A DNA stretch of 64,000 bases from Paenibacillus nasutitermitis (GTDB taxonomy: Bacteria; Bacillota; Bacilli; Paenibacillales; Paenibacillaceae). Under the pieces are notes generated by a model that saw only the letters and a list, made by a program, of their open reading frames with translations, searched no databases and was not told the origin of the DNA. The translations under genes and the position numbers were made by a program. Of the stretch, positions 58,462 to 64,000 are shown one piece after another; positions within the stretch are counted from its first letter, which is position 1; every line of letters starts with the position of its first letter. Location: contig NZ_BMHP01000001.1 of the NCBI RefSeq assembly GCF_014641075.1, forward strand, positions 496,001 through 560,000, given 5' to 3'.

Positions 58462-59520
58462 TCACGTGCTTTGGCGTTGATGCTGCTTGCGGAAATCCGA
58501 CGGCGTCAGACCATAGTGCTTCTTGAAGGTTTTGCTGAAGTGCGAGTAATCAGAGAAGCCCGCCTGGTAAGCGGCTTCCGTGGTCGGACATTCTCCTTGC
58601 TCCAGGAGCAGCTTGGCTTTTTCCATCCGGACACCAATCAGGTATTTGACAAAATTGATGTCCATTTCCTCCTTGAAAGACCGGCTTAGATAAGGAACCG
58701 ACATGCCAAGCGAGTCGGCCACATCCTTAAGCGAAAGCTCCTCCCTGGCATAATGCTCCCCGATATACTTAACCGCTTTTAGAATATTGTTGCGGGATCC
58801 CAGATTTCGGGATCCTTTTATTTCGTCGATCATACCCTTCACGGCGTCCCGCATACGGTCGAAGCTTGCCTGATCTTCAACTGGCCATTGGCCTTCTCCG
58901 GCATAGGTGTGCGAAAGCTCGAAATGCCGTCTTTGAAGCTCGCTCTCTACTTCTCTCAGCAGGTCTTTGGCAAATTGGGCTGCGCTGTATTCATCGCTGC
59001 CGGGGTTCCTGTAATGCTCTACCACTTCCTCGATCGCCGCTCCGGCCGCCTCTTCGTTGGCAGACCAGATTTGTTCGGTTAAGTTCTTGACCATTTCCTG
59101 CTGCCGGCGAAGCCATTCCTTCTGCAGGAGCAGGCGGCCTTCGCCGTCACTCAGCAGGCTGCAGACCTGCTGCAGACTCTCTATGAACTGATCCGGATTC
59201 ACCGGCTTGAGCAGGAAATCGCGTACTCCGTAACGTAGTGCCTGCTGGGCAAACTCAAAGCGTTCATGGCCGGTCAGGATGATGAAATGAATGCTTTTCC
59301 GGTTGTCTTTGGCCCTCTGGATGAAAGCAAGACCGTCCATCTCAGGCATGCAGATGTCGGTCACGATAATATCGGGATTAACGGATTCTAGCAGGTTCAA
59401 AGCCTCAGCGCCATCCTCGGCTTCGCCGGCTATGACTACAGGGAGCCCGGAGGTTTCCACGAGCTTGCGGATGCTGAGATGGATCATTCGCTCATCGTCA
59501 ATTATCATCATTCTGTACAT
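58462..59520 (-). CDS. YesN-type response regulator (receiver plus AraC HTH)
   Basis: 352 aa, ATG 59520 after GGGAGG. Receiver: RMMIIDDERMIHLSIRKLVE, IIVTDICMPEMDGLAFIQ with the phospho-Asp, FIILTGHERFEF and DFLLKPVNPDQFIE. The C-terminal AraC domain has LSLKDVADSLGMSVPYLSRS and TEAAYQAGFSDYSHFSKTFK. It overlaps the kinase gene by 23 bp and is the probable activator of the divergent binding-protein operon at 61642. Confidence 0.93.
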   Translation of the reverse strand: MYRMMIIDDERMIHLSIRKLVETSGLPVVIAGEAEDGAEALNLLESVNPDIIVTDICMPEMDGLAFIQRAKDNRKSIHFIILTGHERFEFAQQALRYGVRDFLLKPVNPDQFIESLQQVCSLLSDGEGRLLLQKEWLRRQQEMVKNLTEQIWSANEEAAGAAIEEVVEHYRNPGSDEYSAAQFAKDLLREVESELQRRHFELSHTYAGEGQWPVEDQASFDRMRDAVKGMIDEIKGSRNLGSRNNILKAVKYIGEHYAREELSLKDVADSLGMSVPYLSRSFKEEMDINFVKYLIGVRMEKAKLLLEQGECPTTEAAYQAGFSDYSHFSKTFKKHYGLTPSDFRKQHQRQST

Positions 59521-61342
59521 GCGTTTTCTCTCCCTCCCTGAAGTTTGGCAAGCGGATTTCGAATATAGTGCCCGTGCCTGAAGATGAATGGACGACGCGC
59601 AAGCCGAATGCCGGACCGAAAGTAAGCTGCAAACGCTGATGAACATTCATCAGACCGATGCCCGATGTTTGGTTGCCGGGGGAAAGTCCCTGCTGTCCCT
59701 GCAGGAACAGCAGGTTGAACCATTCGTGGCGTTCGGGATCCATGCCGACTCCGCGATCCTCGATAAGAACGCTGTACCAGGATTCTTCGGCCCTTCCGGC
59801 TATGCCGATATATACAGGTTTTTTGTTCTTGTATCCGTGAATGAAAGCATTCTCCACAAGCGGCTGCAGCGTCATCCGAACCGCCTCGATATGCTCTGTC
59901 AGGGATTCGTCCATATCTATCTCGACGGACAGTTTGGAGAAACGGGCCTGTTGTATGGCCAGATAGGACCGGATATGGGCCAGCTCCTCCTGCAGGGTAA
60001 CGATATTCCGGGCATTTCCGATATTGTACCGGAACATATGAGCCAGGGCGGCCGTCATCCGGCTGATTTCCCGGTTTCCCTCTACGATGGCGTGCGAGTT
60101 GATGATCTCCAGCGAGTTGTAAAGAAAATGGGGATTGATATGAGCCTGCATGGCCTGCAGCGCCGATTCTTTCTGCCTGATCGTCAATTCCTGCTCTTTC
60201 AATTTGGAGGAATGGACCTCGCTGACCAGGCGCCTGAGTTCGCTTACCATCTGATAGAAGCTTTGAAATACTGATCCGATCTCATCCTTTCGCCGGCGGC
60301 TGACAGGCTGGCGCACGGTGAAGTCGCCGCTTTCCACTTTCGCCATCAGGCGCTGCAGCAGCTTCAGGGGACGTGTCAGTGAGAGCGAGAATCCGCCAAC
60401 GATACCCAAGGTGAGGATCAGCATGACGGCAGCCGCAGTCAATGACAGGTTGCGCAGATAAATCAGGTTGCCGATAATCTTGTGGAGCGGGATATCTGCT
60501 ACCAGTATCCACTTGGCCGCTTTGGAGAATTCGTAGATCATAAACTTCTCTTCCCCCGATTGCTGAATACGGAAATAATCCGGTCCGCCCGTACTTACCC
60601 GCTCCAGCAGCGTGTCGGATATATGCGTACCCATCAGCGAAGGGTCTGAATGGTAAACGATCTCGCCCTCAATGGTGGAGATCCATACATTGAAGCTGCC
60701 AAGCGATACATTGCGGCAAATATTCTCGATCTGCTGCAGGCTCAGATCTACGATCAGCATTCCCTCATACCGATAGGTTGTATTGCTGTGAAGTTTGCGG
60801 GCTACGGTTACGACCGGTGTCTTCCCGACTTTGCCAAGCCCGACGACCTGAAAATCATCCAGCGTATCAATCTTGGACAGATAGTCCGTGTTGCGGGCCC
60901 GGATAGGCCGCATGTCGAGCATTTCCTTAGCTGTGCTGTAATCGTTGATTTGCCGGCCATTCCTGCCAGCCACCGAAATGCCGACGATATCGCTTCGGCC
61001 GTATATCATTTGGGAGAACAGATCGTTCTCGACGTCCTCGGAAAGCTGGAAATACTGGTAGGCAGACAGAGATGGCGAATCCATGAAAGTCTGAATCAGG
61101 GCATTATTGACAAAGGGATACGTGGAGTTGGCCAGGTTGGACAGATAAAGATCAAGATATTCGTTGGTCTGTTCAATGATACGTTTATTGGTCTGGATCG
61201 CATTCTGCTCAATCGTCTCGGTGGATGATCTGTACCAGGACCAGCCAATTATAAAGAATGGAAAACAGATAAAAAAAACGATGAGAATCAGCAGCCGTTG
61301 ATTGATCGAAATGGTAATCCGCTGCTTCTGCCTTTCCTCCAA
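59498..61342 (-). CDS. YesM-type sensor histidine kinase
   Basis: 614 aa from TTG 61342 (ribosome site AAAGGGATGGTGA). Helix 1 is LLILIVFFICFPFFIIGWSW. A Cache sensor lies outside, helix 2 at about residue 300, and HAMP follows. The phospho-His lies in LQAMQAHINPHFLYNSLEII. The ATPase has LQPLVENAFIHGYKN, DRGVGMD and SGIGLMNVHQRLQLTFG. It senses an external carbohydrate or cell state and phosphorylates the regulator downstream. Confidence 0.93.
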   Translation of the reverse strand: MEERQKQRITISINQRLLILIVFFICFPFFIIGWSWYRSSTETIEQNAIQTNKRIIEQTNEYLDLYLSNLANSTYPFVNNALIQTFMDSPSLSAYQYFQLSEDVENDLFSQMIYGRSDIVGISVAGRNGRQINDYSTAKEMLDMRPIRARNTDYLSKIDTLDDFQVVGLGKVGKTPVVTVARKLHSNTTYRYEGMLIVDLSLQQIENICRNVSLGSFNVWISTIEGEIVYHSDPSLMGTHISDTLLERVSTGGPDYFRIQQSGEEKFMIYEFSKAAKWILVADIPLHKIIGNLIYLRNLSLTAAAVMLILTLGIVGGFSLSLTRPLKLLQRLMAKVESGDFTVRQPVSRRRKDEIGSVFQSFYQMVSELRRLVSEVHSSKLKEQELTIRQKESALQAMQAHINPHFLYNSLEIINSHAIVEGNREISRMTAALAHMFRYNIGNARNIVTLQEELAHIRSYLAIQQARFSKLSVEIDMDESLTEHIEAVRMTLQPLVENAFIHGYKNKKPVYIGIAGRAEESWYSVLIEDRGVGMDPERHEWFNLLFLQGQQGLSPGNQTSGIGLMNVHQRLQLTFGPAFGLRVVHSSSGTGTIFEIRLPNFREGEKTHVQNDDN

Positions 61343-61641
61343 CGCGAGTCACCATCCCTTTACGCAGCTCTCATCCTGCTTGTGATTAGAGATCATTATA
61401 GCAAAAAAACACAAGTTGTAAATAAAAATACATGTAAGGATAACAGACATTGTTTTATACTTCAATTCATAAAGCCTCATGGAGTACAGATTACAAACGC
61501 TTTATCCTGACATCGAAAGGAGACGGAGAATCTGAAGTTCCATTTTAAGGCGTTTTAATTGTTAATTTACATTACACAGCTAACAGCAAGGAAAATGTTG
61601 GTGAACGTACAATATTTTAATCTTATGGGGGGCAATCAAGA
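61343..61641. other. Divergent promoter region of kinase operon and binding-protein operon
   Basis: 299 bp, AT-rich, no gene seen. ACAAACGCTTTATC (about 61493-61506) partly resembles a cre site. GGGGGG lies 9 nt before the ATG at 61642. No single clear -35/-10 pair could be chosen. Confidence 0.4.
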
Positions 61642-63027
61642 ATGGCAACAGGAAAATGGAGAGTTTTATTGCTTGCGGTTATAATCACGTTGGCCGCAGC
61701 AGCAAGCGGGTGTTCGGGAAAAAATAACAATCCTGCTGCGAACGGGGAAGGGTCAGGCGCTCCGGAAGGAAGCGGGAATGCTGCCAAGAACGAGGAGAAG
61801 GTTGATATTCTGCTTGGTTATTATTCGGACGAGAAATCAGACACGAAGATGAAGCAGTTGATTCAAACGTTCATGGAGCAGCACCCGAATATAAATGTCA
61901 AGACCCAAAGTGCGCCATACGGCCAGTTTTACCAGAAGCTCGATACACAGATCGCGGCTGGCAGCGCACCGGATGTCTGGCTTTCGGATGGCGTATATGT
62001 CATGAAATATGCCCAGCGCGGTGCGGCCAGAGATTTGACAGAATGGATCGACAGGGATTTGAACAAAGACGACTACTACGGACTGGAATACAACAAGGAC
62101 GCGGATGGCCGCTATTGGGGCGTCCCGCAGGGCATTCAAGTGGGCGTCCTGTTCTACAATAAGGAGCTATTCGACAAAGCGGGAATCTCCTATCCAACCG
62201 AAGAATGGACCTGGGAGGATCTGAAAACCAACGCGGCCAAGCTTACATTGGATGCCAAAGGCAAAACCGCGGACGAAACAGGCTTTGATGTCAATAATGT
62301 CAATCAGTTCGGGCTTACCTTCTTCAGCATTACCGAAGGCTGGTTCTCGGTGATGAAGGCTTATGGCGGTGGCGTGCTTGACGACACGGTTACCAAATCC
62401 ATTATCGACACCCCCCAGAACAAGCAGGCATTCGAATGGATGGTTGACGGGATGAAACGCGGCATTATTACCGATCCCGTGGACCTGAAAAGCTTTCAGA
62501 GCAATACGGCCGTATTTCCAAGCGGCTCGGCTGCCATGCGCATTGGTTTGTATGCACGGGTGCTGGCTGCCAATGAATCTGGACTCAATTACGATGTGAC
62601 GCTCCTTCCGAAAGGGCCGGACGGCAATCGTGCGGCGCCGGTCATCGCTAATTCATGGGTTGTAAATGCCAAATCCAAGGATGCTAAAGCGCAGGCAGCT
62701 TGGGAATGGGTCAAATACTGGGCAACCCAGGATGATGTTCAGAAGCAGTGGGGAGAGCTTGGTGAAGCGATTCCTGTCAAGAAATCCGTTGCAAGCTCCG
62801 ATGTTTTCCTGAAGGCAACCGAGCAGCCGGCCAACCGTCAGGCATTCCTCGACAGCCTGGATTTCGCCAAAACGCTCGATGTTAATGCTGTCTGGGAAGA
62901 ATGGGTCGGCAAATTCAATGAGAATGCGCAGCGGGCCTTTCTGGGCGATGTATCGATCGATGATGCGCTGAAGCAAGCCAATACTGATGTACAGAAGGTT
63001 CTGGACGATTTCTACTCCAAAAAATAA
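61642..63027 (+). CDS. ABC transporter solute-binding lipoprotein, family 1
   Basis: 461 aa. The lipobox is ASGC (VIITLAAAASGCSGKNNN), followed by a Gly/Asn/Ala linker. The ligand domain contains KVDILLGYYSDEKSDTKMKQ, NVKTQSAPYGQFYQKLDTQI, VPQGIQVGVLFYNKELFDKA and IANSWVVNAKSKDAKAQAAW. It is divergent from its probable two-component regulator and precedes a permease. Confidence 0.92.
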   Translation: MATGKWRVLLLAVIITLAAAASGCSGKNNNPAANGEGSGAPEGSGNAAKNEEKVDILLGYYSDEKSDTKMKQLIQTFMEQHPNINVKTQSAPYGQFYQKLDTQIAAGSAPDVWLSDGVYVMKYAQRGAARDLTEWIDRDLNKDDYYGLEYNKDADGRYWGVPQGIQVGVLFYNKELFDKAGISYPTEEWTWEDLKTNAAKLTLDAKGKTADETGFDVNNVNQFGLTFFSITEGWFSVMKAYGGGVLDDTVTKSIIDTPQNKQAFEWMVDGMKRGIITDPVDLKSFQSNTAVFPSGSAAMRIGLYARVLAANESGLNYDVTLLPKGPDGNRAAPVIANSWVVNAKSKDAKAQAAWEWVKYWATQDDVQKQWGELGEAIPVKKSVASSDVFLKATEQPANRQAFLDSLDFAKTLDVNAVWEEWVGKFNENAQRAFLGDVSIDDALKQANTDVQKVLDDFYSKK

Positions 63028-63050
63028 CCGGTTGGAAAGGCGGGATTGAA

Positions 63051-64000
63051 ATGGATAGCGCAGTCCCCAATAATCATCAGGATCTCCAAGGCATCCCGGT
63101 CCGCAAGCGAAAGCGGTTCAGCCATGAGGGAAGGTGGGGACTGCTTATGGTCTCCCCTTACCTGATCCATTTCGTTGTATTTGTAGCGGGGCCCCTTGCG
63201 GCCTCACTTTACTTCAGTTTTTCGGATTATGACATGCTTAATCCTCCGAGCTGGTCCGGCCTGGACAATTATTCACGCCTGCTGGACGATCCGTTGTTCT
63301 GGAAAGCGTTAGGAAATACCCTGTATTTTGCTGTGCTTTTTGTGCCTCTTCAGACTATTCTGGCACTCGTGCTGGCGGTGGTGCTGAACCAGCGGTTGAA
63401 AGGCTTGAAGCTGTTCAGGATGGCTCATTTCATCCCGGTCATATCCTCATGGACGGTTATCCTCTATGTGGCCGATGCCATCTTCAATCCCCGTTTCGGC
63501 ATGGCCAACGCTTTGCTGACGAAAATGGGCCTGGACACGCAGCGCTGGCTGCAGGATGAAGCGCTTGCGATACCGCTGCTTGTGATTATCGCCGTTTGGA
63601 AAGGCATTGGTTACATTATGGTCATTTATCTCGCCGGCCTGCAGAGCGTTCCGAAGGATCTGTATGAAGCCGGGGAGATTGACGGTGCCGGGGTGCTGAA
63701 GAAGTTCAGCTCCATAACGCTGCCGATGATTTCCCCGACCACATTCCTGGTCATTATCCTTAGCACCATCTCCACATTCCAGGCATTCGAGCAGGTGTAC
63801 GTCCTGACAGGCGGCGGGGATATGAGCTCGGCTGGCGGTCCCAACAATTCGACGCTGGTCCTGATGCTGGACCTGTACCGGGAAGGCTTTACCTATCTGA
63901 GAATGGGGTATGCGTCGGCTATTGCCTGGGTGCTCTTTATGATCCTGTTTACGCTGACAATGCTGCAGATGTGGGGACAGAAGAAATGGGTGCATTACGA
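63051..64000 (+). CDS. Sugar-type ABC transporter permease (MalF family), cut by the window end
   Basis: The frame from ATG 63051 stays open to position 64000 (316 codons), so only the last residues are missing. After a basic N-terminus comes GLLMVSPYLIHFVVFVAGPL as helix 1. The EAA loop is LYEAGEIDGAGVLKKFSSIT with LP following. Further helices and TFQAFEQVYVLTGGG follow, as usual for the family. It starts 24 bp after the binding-protein gene. A MalG partner is expected beyond the window. Confidence 0.92.
   Translation, partial: MDSAVPNNHQDLQGIPVRKRKRFSHEGRWGLLMVSPYLIHFVVFVAGPLAASLYFSFSDYDMLNPPSWSGLDNYSRLLDDPLFWKALGNTLYFAVLFVPLQTILALVLAVVLNQRLKGLKLFRMAHFIPVISSWTVILYVADAIFNPRFGMANALLTKMGLDTQRWLQDEALAIPLLVIIAVWKGIGYIMVIYLAGLQSVPKDLYEAGEIDGAGVLKKFSSITLPMISPTTFLVIILSTISTFQAFEQVYVLTGGGDMSSAGGPNNSTLVLMLDLYREGFTYLRMGYASAIAWVLFMILFTLTMLQMWGQKKWVHY

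Noticed and set aside
1..64000. tRNA, rRNA and known riboswitches
   Set aside because: No cloverleaf-like tracts, rRNA stretches, T-box or common riboswitch cores were noticed by eye. A covariance-model scan would be needed to exclude them.

Overview
The window looks like a chromosome segment of a spore-forming Bacillota bacterium, most likely Paenibacillus or a close relative. The signs are strong AGGAGG-type ribosome sites with frequent TTG/GTG starts, several YesM/YesN-type kinase/AraC-regulator pairs beside sugar ABC transporters, a ccpN-yqfL-type pair, and sporulation genes (gerE, a YhcN/YlaJ lipoprotein, CgeB-like glycosyltransferases). No rRNA, tRNA or CRISPR array was found.

Region 1 (1-6600 and 10650-19400) is a glycan locus probably making a spore-surface or cell-surface polysaccharide. 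It holds GT2, GT4, GT-D-fold and two CgeB-like glycosyltransferases, a nucleotidyltransferase (RmlA/SpsI type), and a WecB / CapE / RmlD-like trio that could make a UDP-2-acetamido-2,6-dideoxy-L-hexose. Five proteins of different folds carry the same accessory element: a basic stretch with glycine every fourth residue (GYxxGxxxGxxxG). One small protein consists of little else. Between the two halves (6600-10460) lie an EAL-domain remnant, a UDG-superfamily-like protein, a divergent PurA paralogue with a divergent LysR regulator, and a YdjO-like zinc protein.

Region 2 (19400-24710) is a GntR/FadR regulator plus an ABC transporter and a Cys/Met-type PLP lyase. The regulator gene and the transporter operon each have a TTGACA-N18-TATNAT promoter followed, 3 bp later, by the same 13-bp palindrome, so both are probably controlled by this GntR protein. 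Next come an SDR epimerase and a convergent fabH with a FapR-like operator.

Region 3 (27200-44420) holds carbohydrate-use genes in two blocks. The first (27.2-33.5 kb) is AraC, solute-binding protein, a histidine kinase reduced to its two ends by internal deletion, its response regulator, and a secreted putative hydrolase. It has no permease genes. The second (33.6-44.4 kb) is visibly AT-richer in its first part and complete: kinase, regulator, binding protein, two permeases and a large secreted GH36-like multidomain enzyme.

Region 4 (44.4-53.1 kb) carries the most striking feature. The late mother-cell regulator gene gerE is cut in two by a 2,874-bp element bounded by a 14-bp direct repeat. 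The element encodes a large serine recombinase, a small basic protein and a DUF2935 protein. Joining the two parts at the repeat restores an in-frame 74-residue GerE, the length of B. subtilis GerE, so this is probably a very small skin-like element excised during sporulation. YhcN, an AraC/PhyH pair, YkuD and a catalase surround it.

Region 5 (53.2-64 kb) contains an OmpR-type two-component system, ccpN / PPDK-regulatory protein / glpX (gluconeogenic control), and another YesM/YesN pair divergent from a binding protein and a permease that runs off the window end.
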